A stretch of 64,000 bases of DNA from Pseudomonas serboccidentalis (GTDB taxonomy: Bacteria > Pseudomonadota > Gammaproteobacteria > Pseudomonadales > Pseudomonadaceae). Positions 9,391 through 19,751 of the stretch are shown here, in pieces; the first letter of the stretch is position 1; each line of letters starts with the position of its first letter. The position numbers and the translations under genes are program-made. Under the pieces are notes generated by a model. The model made no database searches. It worked only from the letters and a program-made list of their open reading frames with translations, and was not told the origin of the DNA. The stretch lies in NCBI RefSeq assembly GCF_028830055.1, contig NZ_CP101655.1, forward strand, positions 3,293,229-3,357,228, given 5' to 3'.

Positions 9391-9448
9391 TGAACACCCG
9401 TTTTCACGAGGTTTTCACGGGGTTTTCACGAGCACAGGCGGGTGTTCA
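9391..9448. repeat. Three 11-bp direct repeats framed by a 10-bp inverted repeat
   Basis: TGAACACCCG (9391-9400) and its exact complement CGGGTGTTCA (9439-9448) enclose GTTTTCACGAG (9400-9410), GTTTTCACGGG (9411-9421) and GTTTTCACGAG (9422-9432). The direct repeats are spaced one helical turn apart, an arrangement typical of cooperative protein-binding arrays. Function unknown. Confidence 0.8.
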
Positions 9449-9537
9449 GAAAAATAAACGTAGCGACCCTGCACTTTGTGCACGCTTGTTGCATTGATAT
9501 ACACATGATCTATAAGCGCACCACGGGAAGTGGCAGC

Positions 9538-9551
9538 TTGAGATCAATCAA
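9538..9551 (+). promoter_or_regulatory. Candidate ANR/FNR-type site upstream of the porin
   Basis: TTGAG-ATCA-ATCAA differs at one base from the TTGAT-N4-ATCAA consensus of FNR-family regulators (ANR/DNR in Pseudomonas). It lies about 305 bases before the porin ATG, which is distant unless the leader is long. OprE-type porins are known to be anaerobically induced, which fits. Confidence 0.45.
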
Positions 9552-9855
9552 ATACGGTGGCAGGGTTGCCCCAATGGAGATTCAAGTGTTTTGCCAGGGA
9601 CTCTTTTTTACCGATGCGGAAAGGCCCGAAAACAGCGATAAAGTTGTCAGCCCGGCTGCATGGGTACTGTGAATTTGCGACATCAACCCAGCTGTTTGCG
9701 ACGTCGTCGTAAAGATCATGAAAGGTTGTATGCGCAAGTATCGCCAACATTGTCGGCGTGATATAAGTTTGCGCCGACACAAAAAGAAAGAGCCGCCCAG
9801 ATAATAAAACAGGTGGGACGGCAGTACTCTTCTAAAACCAAAGGAGCAAATCACG

Positions 9856-11205
9856 ATGCGCGTGATGAAGTGGAGCACAATCGCACTGGCAGTTGCAGCA
9901 GCAGCCAGCACTCAGTTGGCTACGGCCGCCCCGTTTGTAGATGACCAGGCAGAAGCCAAAGGTTTTGTTGAAGGCGCGAAACTTACCGAGACGTTGAAGA
10001 ACTACTACTTCAACCGCGACAACAAGAACGGTGGCCACGACCAGAAAGACTGGACCCAGGGCTTCCTCGGTAACTTCACTTCCGGTTACACCCAAGGCAC
10101 CGTAGGCGTCGGTATCGATGCATTCGGTTACCTGGCGGTCAAACTGGATGGCGGTGATGGTACTTCCGGCACCGGCAACATGAGCCGTAGCGACACCGTC
10201 AAGGCTAACGGTTATGCCCACGACGTTAACGACAGCCAAGGCAAAGCCGGCGCAGCCATTAAGTTCCGCATCTCCAAAACCGAGCTGAAATTCGGCGACA
10301 TGCAGCCAAGCACAGCACCGGTATTCGCTGTTGGCGGCTCCCGTATCCTTCCGCAAACTGCCACTGGCTTCCAGTTGCAGAGCAGCGAAGTCAAAGACCT
10401 TGACCTCGAAGCCGGTCACTTCTACTCGGCTACCAGCCAGGACAAAAACGCCCGTGATGGCGGCCTTTACGCCACCTACGCTGGTGTTGAAGCCAAAAAC
10501 ATCGACTACTTCGGTGGTAAATACGGCATCACTGACAACCTGACTGCATCGCTGTACGGCGCCAAGCTGGAAGACATCTGGAACCAGTACTACGCCAACG
10601 TGAACCTCACCACCCCGTTTGGTGGTGATACTTCGCTGAACACCGACTTCAACATCTACCGCACCACCGATACCGGCAGCGCCAAAGCGGGCGACATCAG
10701 CAACACCGCCTTCTCGCTGGCAACCGCCCTGTCGTTCCTGAAGGCACACACCTTCACACTGGGCTTCCAGAAGGTCAACGGCGACACCCCGTTCGACTAC
10801 ATCGGCGTGGGCAAGAACAACCGTGGTGGCGACTCGATCTTCCTCGCCAACTCTATCCAGTACTCTGACTTCAACGCTCCAGGCGAGAAATCCCTGCAAG
10901 CCCGTTACGACCTGAAAATGGCCGAGTACGGCGTTCCAGGTCTGAGCTTCATGGTTCGTTACGTTAAAGGTTGGGATATCGACGGTACCCACACCCCAGC
11001 GGGTAGCGCTTACACCGGTCTTTACGGTGAAGACGGCAAACACCACGAAACCAACTTCGAAGCCAAGTACGTTGTTCAGTCTGGCCCAGCGAAAGATCTG
11101 TCGTTCCGTATCCGTCAAGCCTGGCACGTTGCTAACGCTGACGAAGGTGAAGGCGACGTTAAAGAGTTCCGTCTGATCACCGAATACCCACTGAACATCC
11201 TGTAA
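9856..11205 (+). CDS. OprD-family outer-membrane porin (OprE/OprQ type)
   Basis: A 449-residue porin precursor. The signal peptide is MRVMKWSTIALAVAAAASTQ, with cleavage probably after LATAA. The mature protein begins PFVDDQAEAKGFVEGAKL, then alternating beta strands such as FLGNFTSGYTQGTVGVGIDAFGY, and ends in a porin-like strand REFRLI-type finishing YPLNIL. OprD-family members are 18-strand channels for amino acids and small organic acids. The N-terminus resembles OprE/OprQ more than OprD; I leave the symbol blank because paralogues are many. The ribosome-binding site AAAGGAG is strong. Upstream DNA holds repeats and an ANR-like site, and a terminator follows. Confidence 0.9.
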   Translation: MRVMKWSTIALAVAAAASTQLATAAPFVDDQAEAKGFVEGAKLTETLKNYYFNRDNKNGGHDQKDWTQGFLGNFTSGYTQGTVGVGIDAFGYLAVKLDGGDGTSGTGNMSRSDTVKANGYAHDVNDSQGKAGAAIKFRISKTELKFGDMQPSTAPVFAVGGSRILPQTATGFQLQSSEVKDLDLEAGHFYSATSQDKNARDGGLYATYAGVEAKNIDYFGGKYGITDNLTASLYGAKLEDIWNQYYANVNLTTPFGGDTSLNTDFNIYRTTDTGSAKAGDISNTAFSLATALSFLKAHTFTLGFQKVNGDTPFDYIGVGKNNRGGDSIFLANSIQYSDFNAPGEKSLQARYDLKMAEYGVPGLSFMVRYVKGWDIDGTHTPAGSAYTGLYGEDGKHHETNFEAKYVVQSGPAKDLSFRIRQAWHVANADEGEGDVKEFRLITEYPLNIL

Positions 11206-11230
11206 TTGTCAGTGGTTAGTTTGGAAGCAT

Positions 11231-11264
11231 AAAAAAAGGCCCATCTTCGGATGGGCCTTTTTTA
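11231..11264 (+). terminator. Terminator of the porin gene
   Basis: GGCCCATC (11238-11245) pairs with GATGGGCC around a TTCG loop, with A and T runs on the two sides. It could serve both strands, but the minus-strand neighbour upstream of it is absent. Confidence 0.93.
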
Positions 11265-11323
11265 TTGCCTGTCACTTGTCATAAATGCCTGACCAACAAG
11301 TCAGACATTTAATTAGCAACCTA

Positions 11324-12166
11324 TCATTGTGTTACCGATTCCTGAACCACACGAATCACGCGCTGTGGAAACGGAATATCAATACCGGCAGTCTTCAAAC
11401 GATCGCGCGACTGTTCGTTAAACATGAACAGCACATCCCAGTAGTCTGCAGTTTTAACCCAGACACGCAGGGAAACAGTGATCGAACTGTCACCGAGGGT
11501 AGAAATCACCGCTTGGGGTGCAGGGTCCTGCAACACGCGCTCATCCTTGGCCAGATCCAGCAGCACCTGACGGGCCTTCTGCAGATCCGCTTCGTAATCC
11601 ACACCCACATCGAACACCACCTTGCGGGTTGGCTGACGGTTGGTGTTGGTGATGATGCCATTCGACAAATTACCGTTCGGCACGATGATGGTCTTGTTGT
11701 CACCGGTACGCAGCACGGTGTGGAAAATCTGGATGCTGTCGACAGTACCCGACACGCCTTGCGCTTCGATCCAGTCACCGATACGGAACGGACGGAACAG
11801 CAGAATCAGCACGCCGCCGGCGAAGTTCGCCAGGCTACCTTGCAACGCCAGACCGATGGCCAGGCCGGCCGCACCGATCGCGGCCACGAACGAGGTGGTT
11901 TCCACACCGATCATCGAGGCCACGCTGACGATCAGCAGCACCTTGAGAATGATGTTCGCCAGGCTGCTAATGAACCCCTGCAGTGCCAGGTCGGCATTGC
12001 GCAGGGCCAGCAGACCGCCGAGTTTTTGCGTGACCTTGTTGATCAGCCACCAGCCGATCGCCAGCGTAATCACCGCCAGCAGCACACGGCTGCCGTATTC
12101 CATAATCATCGGAATCCACGCCTGGGATGCCTTGACCAGGTTGTCTACCTCAGCATTCAAATCCAT
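11324..12166 (-). CDS. mscS: Small-conductance mechanosensitive channel, MscS family
   Basis: A 280-residue inner-membrane channel of typical E. coli MscS length. There are three transmembrane helices. TM3 is visible as FVAAIGAAGLAIGLALQGSLANFAGG (about residues 93-118), with the Ala/Gly packing pattern that lines the pore. The beta domain (IGDWIEAQGVSGTVDSIQIFHT) and the alpha/beta vestibule follow. The protein opens on membrane tension to release solutes during hypo-osmotic shock. AGGAGATGGAAT precedes the ATG. It is a stand-alone gene flanked by the porin terminator and a REP element. Confidence 0.95.
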   Translation of the reverse strand: MDLNAEVDNLVKASQAWIPMIMEYGSRVLLAVITLAIGWWLINKVTQKLGGLLALRNADLALQGFISSLANIILKVLLIVSVASMIGVETTSFVAAIGAAGLAIGLALQGSLANFAGGVLILLFRPFRIGDWIEAQGVSGTVDSIQIFHTVLRTGDNKTIIVPNGNLSNGIITNTNRQPTRKVVFDVGVDYEADLQKARQVLLDLAKDERVLQDPAPQAVISTLGDSSITVSLRVWVKTADYWDVLFMFNEQSRDRLKTAGIDIPFPQRVIRVVQESVTQ

Positions 12167-12212
12167 ATTCCATCTCCTGATTTCCGGCTACCCGGGCTAT
12201 ATGCAAATAAAA

Positions 12213-12300
12213 GTGGGAGCGAGCCTGCTCGCGAAAACGCCGTGTCATTGAGCAATGAGATATGACACACCGCTTTCGCGAGCAGGCTCGCTCCCACAGG
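12213..12300. repeat. REP doublet, 'GTGGGAGCGAGCCTGCTCGCGA' family
   Basis: GTGGGAGCGAGCCTGCTCGCG at the left is mirrored by CGCGAGCAGGCTCGCTCCCAC at the right. The inner part (TGTCATTGAGCAATGA) is also partly symmetrical. It belongs to the second REP family of the window, with relatives at 16541, 18274, 61961 and, more distantly, 62844. Confidence 0.85.
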
Positions 12301-12314
12301 TCATCCGACCAGAC

Positions 12315-13858
<1,544 letters not shown>

Positions 13859-13903
13859 GCAGCGGCTACGCTGCCCACTTGTTCCTCTGCTGCGATAAAC
13901 CTG

Positions 13904-15940
13904 ATGCCATTGCGCCAGCGCCTTGAAAACCTGCCGGTCGGCCAGAAACTGCTGGCCGCCCTGCTGGTGTTGTTGACCACTGTTCTGCTGGTCGCCAACC
14001 TGACCTTTATCAGCGCCGCCTATTACATCTCCCAGGAAAGCATGGCGCCGCAGGCCCTGCAGACCATCGGCCGACTGATCTCCAACCCGAGCCTGGTCTC
14101 GCAAGCCCTGGAATCGCCGCAAAGCGCCGAACGCCTGCTCAAGGAACTCGACAGCTATTCGCCGCTGCGTGCGGCAGCGCTGTATAACGGCCAGGGGGAG
14201 CGGATCGCCCAGGTGCAGCGTGGCGACAAGCTCAATCTGCCGGAACGCTATCGACACGTCGAAGCCTGGCAACTCACCGAGTTTCGCAGCAATCAGCTGA
14301 TCACCCTGCCCCGCCCGGGTACCGAACCAGGGCATCTGCTGCTGGTGGCCAGCAGTGAACTGCCGATGGCGTTCTACACCGGCACGCTGACCGCCAGCCT
14401 CGGCATCCTGATTTTCAGTGTGCTGCTGTGGCTGGTGATTGCCCGGCAGATCAAACGCCTGATCACCCGCCCGATCCATGAGCTGGAAGAACTCTCGCGT
14501 CAGGTCACTCGCGAAGAGAACTACGCCCTGCGCGCCTCGCGGGGCAACCACGACGAAATCGGCAGCCTCGCCGAAGCGTTCAACACCATGCTCTCGCGCA
14601 TCGAAGCCCGCGAACAGCAGCTCAAGCGCGCCCGTGATGACTCGCAAGCCGCCTATGACCAGGCTCAGGGTCTGGCGGAAGAAACCCGCCACACCAACCG
14701 CAAACTGGAGCTGGAAGTCCAGGTGCGCAGCAAGATCGAGAAGAAGCTCACCGGATTCCAGAACTACCTCAACAGCATCATCGACTCCATGCCCTCGGCG
14801 CTGATCGCCCTCGACGAGCAGCTCTACGTGACCCAGTGGAATCAGGAGGCCAGCGCCCTCTCCGGGACACGCCTGGATGAAGCGCTGAACCAGCCGATCT
14901 TCCTCGCCTTCGAACCGCTCAAACCGTTCCTGCCGCAACTCAAGCAGACCGTGGAACAACACACGGTGGCGAAGATCGAGCGGGTGACCTGGCTCAAGGA
15001 TGACGAACCCAAGCATTACGCCCTGACCTTCTACCCGCTGATGGGCGGCGCCGGGCGCGGTGTGGTGATCCGGATAGACGACATCACCCAGCGCCTGTCG
15101 CTGGAGGAAATGATGGTGCAATCGGAAAAAATGCTCTCGGTCGGCGGCCTCGCCGCCGGCATGGCCCATGAGATCAACAACCCGCTGGGCGCGATCCTGC
15201 ACAACGTGCAGAACATTCGTCGGCGACTGTCGCCGGACCTGCCGAAAAACCTCGAAACCGCCGAGCAGCTCGGCATCGAGCTGGACACGGTCAACCGTTA
15301 CCTGCAAAGCCGCGAAGTGCCGAAACTGCTCGATGGCATTCAGCAGGCCGGTGCCCGCGCAGCCAAAATCGTCACCCACATGCTCAGCTTCAGCCGGCGC
15401 AGCACCCGGCAAATGGCGCCCTGCGATCTGCCGGCGCTGATCGATCAGGCGGTGGAAATTGCCGGCAACGACTTCGACCTGGCGATCGGTTTCGACTTCA
15501 AGGGCCAGGCGATCATCCGTCAGTTCGACCCGGCGCTCGGCCCTGTGCCGGGTACCGCCAACGAACTGGAGCAAGTGCTGCTCAACCTGCTGAAAAACGC
15601 CGCGCAAGCCATTCACCAACGCGAAGACGACAGCGAGCCGGGACGGATCATTCTGCGCACCAAACTCAACCCGCCATGGGCCGAGATTCAGGTCGAGGAC
15701 AACGGCATCGGCATGAGCGAGAACGTGCGCAAACGCACCTTCGAACCGTTCTTCACCACCAAGGAAATCGGTCAGGGCACGGGCCTTGGGCTGTCGGTGT
15801 CGTACTTCATCATCACCAACAACCACAAAGGGCAGATGGAAGTGCAGTCCGCGCCGGGCCAAGGCACCTGCTTCACGCTGCGCCTGCCACTGACGCAACC
15901 GGCGGCCATCGCCGCCGAAACCAATCAACTACCGAGGTAA
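13904..15940 (+). CDS. Membrane sensor histidine kinase (HAMP-PAS-HisKA-HATPase), orphan
   Basis: A 678-residue inner-membrane kinase. TM1 lies at about 15-38 (LLAALLVLLTTVLLVANLTF) and TM2 at about 164-186, enclosing a periplasmic sensor of about 125 residues. HAMP covers about 187-240, a coiled coil follows, and a PAS domain lies near 290-400 (LNSIIDSMPSALIALDEQL). The phospho-acceptor His is in GGLAAGMAHEINNPLGAILH near residue 424. The ATPase N box is NLLKNAAQAI, with G boxes DNGIGM and GTGLGLS. The long insertion after the H box is common in AtoS/NtrB-like kinases. No response regulator adjoins it; the next gene, 3 bases after its stop, is an adenosyltransferase. Confidence 0.93.
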   Translation: MPLRQRLENLPVGQKLLAALLVLLTTVLLVANLTFISAAYYISQESMAPQALQTIGRLISNPSLVSQALESPQSAERLLKELDSYSPLRAAALYNGQGERIAQVQRGDKLNLPERYRHVEAWQLTEFRSNQLITLPRPGTEPGHLLLVASSELPMAFYTGTLTASLGILIFSVLLWLVIARQIKRLITRPIHELEELSRQVTREENYALRASRGNHDEIGSLAEAFNTMLSRIEAREQQLKRARDDSQAAYDQAQGLAEETRHTNRKLELEVQVRSKIEKKLTGFQNYLNSIIDSMPSALIALDEQLYVTQWNQEASALSGTRLDEALNQPIFLAFEPLKPFLPQLKQTVEQHTVAKIERVTWLKDDEPKHYALTFYPLMGGAGRGVVIRIDDITQRLSLEEMMVQSEKMLSVGGLAAGMAHEINNPLGAILHNVQNIRRRLSPDLPKNLETAEQLGIELDTVNRYLQSREVPKLLDGIQQAGARAAKIVTHMLSFSRRSTRQMAPCDLPALIDQAVEIAGNDFDLAIGFDFKGQAIIRQFDPALGPVPGTANELEQVLLNLLKNAAQAIHQREDDSEPGRIILRTKLNPPWAEIQVEDNGIGMSENVRKRTFEPFFTTKEIGQGTGLGLSVSYFIITNNHKGQMEVQSAPGQGTCFTLRLPLTQPAAIAAETNQLPR

Positions 15941-15943
15941 CCC

Positions 15944-16528
15944 ATGGGCTTTCGCTTGTCGAAGATTTACACCCGCACCGGCGACAAAGGCGAAACCGGC
16001 CTGGGCGATGGCCGCCGCGTGCCCAAGGACCACCCGCGAATCGAAGCCATTGGCGAAGTCGACACGCTGAACAGTCAGGTCGGTGTGCTGCTGGCCGGTT
16101 TGATCGCCGAGCGTGAGGCTTTTCCGGGATTGAATGAACTGATCGAAGTGCTCGCCCCTTGTCAGCATCGCTTGTTCGATCTGGGCGGTGAGCTGGCAAT
16201 GCCGGAATATCAGGCGCTGAACACGGCAGAAATCGAACGCTTGGAAGCGGCGATCGACGTGTGGAACGAGGAACTGGGGCCGCTGGAGAATTTCATTCTG
16301 CCCGGTGGCTCAATGCTGATTGCCCAGGCCCATGTGTGCCGCAGCCTGGCGCGCAGTGCCGAGCGCCGTTGTCAGCATTTGAACGCGATCGAGCCGTTGG
16401 CCGGGGTTGGCCTGGCGTATATCAATCGGTTGTCGGATTTGCTGTTTGTTGCAGCGCGGTTGATTGCGCGGCGGCAGGGGATTGCGGAAATTCTGTGGCT
16501 GCCGGCGGCGAAACCTTCAGATAAGTAG
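15944..16528 (+). CDS. PduO-type cob(I)alamin adenosyltransferase
   Basis: A 194-residue ATP:cob(I)alamin adenosyltransferase of the PduO/MMAB family, which makes adenosylcobalamin. The N-terminal ATP-binding motif is KIYTRTGDKGETGLGDGRRV (residues 7-26). The family block ENFILPGGSMLIAQAHVCRSLARSAERR (about residues 117-144) and the C-terminal YINRLSDLLFVAAR are complete. GAGGTAACCC precedes the ATG, and the start is 3 bases after the kinase stop, so the pair is probably cotranscribed. A REP element follows. Confidence 0.95.
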   Translation: MGFRLSKIYTRTGDKGETGLGDGRRVPKDHPRIEAIGEVDTLNSQVGVLLAGLIAEREAFPGLNELIEVLAPCQHRLFDLGGELAMPEYQALNTAEIERLEAAIDVWNEELGPLENFILPGGSMLIAQAHVCRSLARSAERRCQHLNAIEPLAGVGLAYINRLSDLLFVAARLIARRQGIAEILWLPAAKPSDK

Positions 16529-16540
16529 TGCCTGACAGGA

Positions 16541-16632
16541 CGCCTTCGCGAGCAGGCTCACTCCTACAGTTGACCGCATTCCGTCAGATAGAACGCGGTT
16601 AATGGCAGGAGTGAGCCTGCTCGCGATGAGGC
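16541..16632. repeat. REP doublet, 'CGCGAGCAGGCTCACTCCTACAG' family
   Basis: CTTCGCGAGCAGGCTCACTCC is mirrored by GGAGTGAGCCTGCTCGCGA on the right arm. It lies between the converging adenosyltransferase and Nudix-ThiE genes. Confidence 0.85.
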
Positions 16633-16641
16633 CGGTAGCCG

Positions 16642-17589
16642 TTAAACAGAATCAGGCCAGAACGCCCGAATCCCCGCCACACCCTGAGCCCCAACGCCCC
16701 AGGCCTTGTCCCGCTCCGCCGGGCCTACCCCGCCGAGCAGGAACACCGGCTTGCTGAAGCCCTCGATCAACGTCGATGCCTGCTCCCAGCCCAACGGCTG
16801 CGCGTCCGGATGCGTCAGCGTCGGCTGCACCGGCGACAGCGTGACGAAATCCACGCCCATCTGCTCCGCCAACGCCAATTCCTCAGCGTTATGGCACGAA
16901 GCCGCCAGCCAGCGCTCCGCCGGCAATGGCCGCCCCGCTTCGGCGTATTTGCGCAATTGCGCGGCGGTGATGTGCCAGCCGGCAGACGGGAAATCGCCGA
17001 GCCATTCGAACGGTCCCTTGATCATCAACTGCGCCTTGCCGGCACACAGACCTGCCGCATCCACCGCCAGATCACGGTATTTGGGGTCATAGCCGTTCGG
17101 CGCGCGCAGCTGGATCAACTTGATCCCGCCGGCAATCGCCTTCTGGATGCCGCGCAGCAAGGCTGGTGCTTCCAGATCTTCAGGTGTGATCAGGTATTCG
17201 CCGGGCAAACGCGCCGCCGCAACGATCGGCTGGTTGGCGGCCGGAAACTCGTAACGGGTCAGTTCTTTCGCGCTAACCCAGGCCAATGGCTGGCCTTCGG
17301 CGCCGTGCGGTTCACCGCTGAAGCTCGACACTTCCCAGACATCCAGCAACACCTGCTTGTCCGGGTAATCGTGACGCACCTTGATCAGCGGGCGAGCAGC
17401 GCCAACGACGATGCCCAACTCTTCGTGCAGCTCGCGAGCCAATGCGCGTTCGACTGATTCGTCAGCCTCGACCTTGCCGCCGGGAAACTCCCACAGGCCA
17501 CCCTGATGCTGGGTGTCGGCACGGCGGGCGATCAGGATCTTGCCACTGTCGTCACGGATGACGGCGGCGGCGACGTGTACGCGTTTCAC
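16642..17589 (-). CDS. Nudix hydrolase (MutT-like) fused to a ThiE-like domain
   Basis: A 315-residue two-domain protein. Residues 1-130 form a MutT-type Nudix domain with the Nudix box GGKVEADESVERALARELHEELGI, expected to hydrolyse oxidised nucleoside triphosphates such as 8-oxo-dGTP. Residues about 140-315 resemble thiamine-phosphate synthase (TIM barrel), with GIKLIQLRAPNG and VDFVTLSPVQPT but without the full ThiE pyrophosphate-binding set, so synthase activity is doubtful. The start is GTG, preceded by GGAGG. It overlaps the GST stop by GTGA, implying translational coupling. This fusion is widespread in Pseudomonas. Confidence 0.9.
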   Translation of the reverse strand: MKRVHVAAAVIRDDSGKILIARRADTQHQGGLWEFPGGKVEADESVERALARELHEELGIVVGAARPLIKVRHDYPDKQVLLDVWEVSSFSGEPHGAEGQPLAWVSAKELTRYEFPAANQPIVAAARLPGEYLITPEDLEAPALLRGIQKAIAGGIKLIQLRAPNGYDPKYRDLAVDAAGLCAGKAQLMIKGPFEWLGDFPSAGWHITAAQLRKYAEAGRPLPAERWLAASCHNAEELALAEQMGVDFVTLSPVQPTLTHPDAQPLGWEQASTLIEGFSKPVFLLGGVGPAERDKAWGVGAQGVAGIRAFWPDSV

Positions 17590-18218
17590 GGGGTCAACTC
17601 CTCCAGTCCAGCCTTTTGCCACGCCTTGAAGGCGGGCCATTGGTAGATGGTTTCAACATAAGCTTGATCGACGGCCGGCAACGGTACCTGATAGGTACGC
17701 AGACGCACGGCAATCGGCGCGAAGAACGCATCGGCCAGGCTCACCCGGCCAAACAGATAGGGCCCGGGCTCGGTGGCAGCGGTACGGCATTCAGCCCACA
17801 GTGCGAGCATGCGCTCGATATCGACCTTCACCTCCGGCGGCACCGGGTTGAGCGGTGCGTCGTGGCTCAGGTTGAACGGCATGTGATTGCGCATGGCGAA
17901 AAAGCCACTGTGCATCTGCGCGCAGGCGGAACGGGCCTGGGCGCGAGCAAAAAGATCGCTAGGCCAAAGCTGTTCGGACGGGAACTGTTCGGCGAGGTAT
18001 TCGGCAATCGCCAGAGAATCGGCAATGGTGCCGCGGGACGTTTGCAGCAACGGCACCTTGGCGGTCGGCGAATGCTTGAGCAGCCGCTCGCGGGTGTCGG
18101 GCTTGCCGAGCGTGATCAGCTCTTCGGTATAGGGTGCGCCGGTCAGCTCGACGGCCAGTGCGGCACGCAGCGACCAGGAGGAAAGCAGTTTGTCGCCGAT
18201 GATCAGGTGCAGGGACAT
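17586..18218 (-). CDS. Glutathione S-transferase
   Basis: A 210-residue GST. The N-terminal thioredoxin-fold domain starts LHLIIGDKLLSSWSLRAALAVEL, with the SxxS segment at the catalytic position and the cis-Pro motif KVPLL followed by the glutathione-contacting IADSLAIAEYL. A helical C-terminal domain follows (SLADAFFAPIAVRLRTY). The natural electrophile is unknown. Its stop overlaps the start of the Nudix-ThiE gene, and it lies just downstream of argJ in the same direction, separated by a REP element. Confidence 0.92.
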   Translation of the reverse strand: MSLHLIIGDKLLSSWSLRAALAVELTGAPYTEELITLGKPDTRERLLKHSPTAKVPLLQTSRGTIADSLAIAEYLAEQFPSEQLWPSDLFARAQARSACAQMHSGFFAMRNHMPFNLSHDAPLNPVPPEVKVDIERMLALWAECRTAATEPGPYLFGRVSLADAFFAPIAVRLRTYQVPLPAVDQAYVETIYQWPAFKAWQKAGLEELTP

Positions 18219-18273
18219 GGTGTGGCGCCTTTTCGTCAGTGGAAAGCTTCAAGACTTTTGGTGTCAATACCTG

Positions 18274-18372
18274 CGCCTTCGCGGGCAAGCCCGCTCCCAC
18301 AGGGTTTCGAGGTGTACTCAGAATTGGAATTACACACCGACCACTGTGGGAGCGGGCTCGCCCGCGAAGAGG
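18274..18372. repeat. REP doublet, 'TTCGCGGGCAAGCCCGCTCCCAC' family
   Basis: GCCTTCGCGGGCAAGCCCGC with TCCCACAGG on the left, and TGTGGGAGCGGGCTCGCCCG with CGAAGAGGC on the right, form two opposed palindromes. It lies between argJ and the GST gene. Confidence 0.85.
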
Positions 18373-18399
18373 CCGGCAGCCCACCCTCACCCTTTTGGA

Positions 18400-19617
18400 T
18401 CAGGTGCGGTACTCGGCGTTGATCTTCACGTATTCATGCGACAGGTCGGTGGTCCAGATGGTTTCGCTGCAATCGCCGCGACCCAACTCAATGCGGATGG
18501 TGATTTCTTCCTGCTGCATCACCGCCGAGCCCTGTGCTTCAGTGTAGGTCTCGGCACGGGCGCCACGGCTGGCGATGCACACGTCGCCGAGGAACACGTC
18601 GATCTTGCTCACGTCCAGGTTCGGCACGCCGGCACGGCCGACAGCGGCCAGGATACGGCCCCAGTTCGGGTCGGAGGCGAACAATGCCGTCTTGATCAGC
18701 GGCGAGTGCGCCACGGTGTAGCCGACATCCAGGCATTCCTGATGGTTGCCGCCACCGTTGACTTCAACGGTGACGAACTTGGTCGCGCCTTCGCCGTCAC
18801 GCACGATGGCCTGGGCCACGTCCATGCACACTTCGAACACCGCTTGCTTGAGTTTGGCGAACAGCTCGCCTTCAGCGCGGGTGATTTCCGGCAGGGCTGC
18901 CTTGCCGGTGGCGATCAACATGCAGCAGTCGTTGGTCGAGGTGTCGCCGTCGATGGTGATGCGGTTGAACGACTTGTTGGCGCCGTCGAGCATCAGGTTA
19001 TGCAGCACGTCGCGGGAGACTTTGGCGTCGGTGGCGATGTAACCGAGCATGGTCGCCATGTTCGGACGGATCATGCCCGCGCCTTTGCTGATGCCGGTGA
19101 CGGTGATGGTCACGCCGTCATGCTGGAACTGGCGGCTGGCACCCTTGGGCAGGGTGTCGGTGGTCATGATGCCGGTGGCGGCGGCTTCCCAGTTGTTTTC
19201 CGACAGATCGTCCAGCGCCGCTTGCAGTGCGCCTTCGATCTTCTCGACCGGCAGTGGCTCACCGATCACGCCGGTGGAGTACGGCAGGATCTGGCTGGCG
19301 TCGACGCCCGTCAGTTCGGCCAGTTTCGCGGTGGTGCGCTCGGCAGCGGCCAGGCCCGGCTCACCGGTACCGGCGTTGGCGTTGCCGGTGTTGGTCAGCA
19401 GATAACGCACAGCGTTCTGCACGCGTTTTTTCGCCAGGATCACCGGCGCGGCACAGAAGGCGTTCAACGTGAAGACACCGGCCACGGTCGAACCTTCGGC
19501 ACAGCGCATCACTACCACATCCTTGCGCCCGGGGCGCTTGATGCCGGCCGAGGCGATACCGAGTTCAAAACCGGCAACCGGGTGCAACGTTGGCAAAGGA
19601 CCAAGACCAACAGCCAT
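18400..19617 (-). CDS. argJ: Bifunctional ornithine acetyltransferase / N-acetylglutamate synthase
   Basis: A 405-residue ArgJ, which transfers the acetyl group from N-acetylornithine to glutamate in the cyclic arginine pathway. The precursor cleaves itself between Ala and Thr in NMATMLGY (about residue 190), exposing the nucleophilic Thr of the beta chain. The upstream oxyanion-hole region [10 protein letters not shown] is present, as is the conserved C-terminal [26 protein letters not shown] provides the ribosome-binding site. It is followed by a REP element and the GST gene. Gene order secA-argJ-GST-Nudix is that of Pseudomonas. Confidence 0.97.
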   Translation of the reverse strand: MAVGLGPLPTLHPVAGFELGIASAGIKRPGRKDVVVMRCAEGSTVAGVFTLNAFCAAPVILAKKRVQNAVRYLLTNTGNANAGTGEPGLAAAERTTAKLAELTGVDASQILPYSTGVIGEPLPVEKIEGALQAALDDLSENNWEAAATGIMTTDTLPKGASRQFQHDGVTITVTGISKGAGMIRPNMATMLGYIATDAKVSRDVLHNLMLDGANKSFNRITIDGDTSTNDCCMLIATGKAALPEITRAEGELFAKLKQAVFEVCMDVAQAIVRDGEGATKFVTVEVNGGGNHQECLDVGYTVAHSPLIKTALFASDPNWGRILAAVGRAGVPNLDVSKIDVFLGDVCIASRGARAETYTEAQGSAVMQQEEITIRIELGRGDCSETIWTTDLSHEYVKINAEYRT

Positions 19618-19691
19618 GAATGCGCTCCTTACTCAATGATGTCAGCACCGCGCTCCTACTTTTACGACCAGAAGGCGGTGGATTAAATGGC

Positions 19692-19724
19692 AAAACGCCG
19701 CGACGGCAGGAGCCGGTCGCGGCG
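19692..19724 (-). terminator. Terminator of secA
   Basis: CGCCGCGAC (19696-19704) pairs with GTCGCGGCG (19716-19724), with a smaller GGC/GCC pairing in the loop. On the minus strand it is followed by TTTTG, soon after the secA stop. Confidence 0.85.
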
Positions 19725-19751
19725 CGGGTATTTCAGCGATTGAAACGGGGT

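Larger units (their letters stand above)
8951..9855. other. Long non-coding region upstream of the porin
   Basis: About 900 bases with no convincing gene. It contains three tandem 11-bp repeats inside an inverted repeat (9391-9448), an ANR/FNR-like site (9538-9551) and an inverted repeat TGTCGGCG / CGCCGACA at 9751-9779, all ahead of the porin gene. Short open frames here (for example 9073-9357 minus) match nothing I recognise and have poor ribosome-binding sites. Confidence 0.6.
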
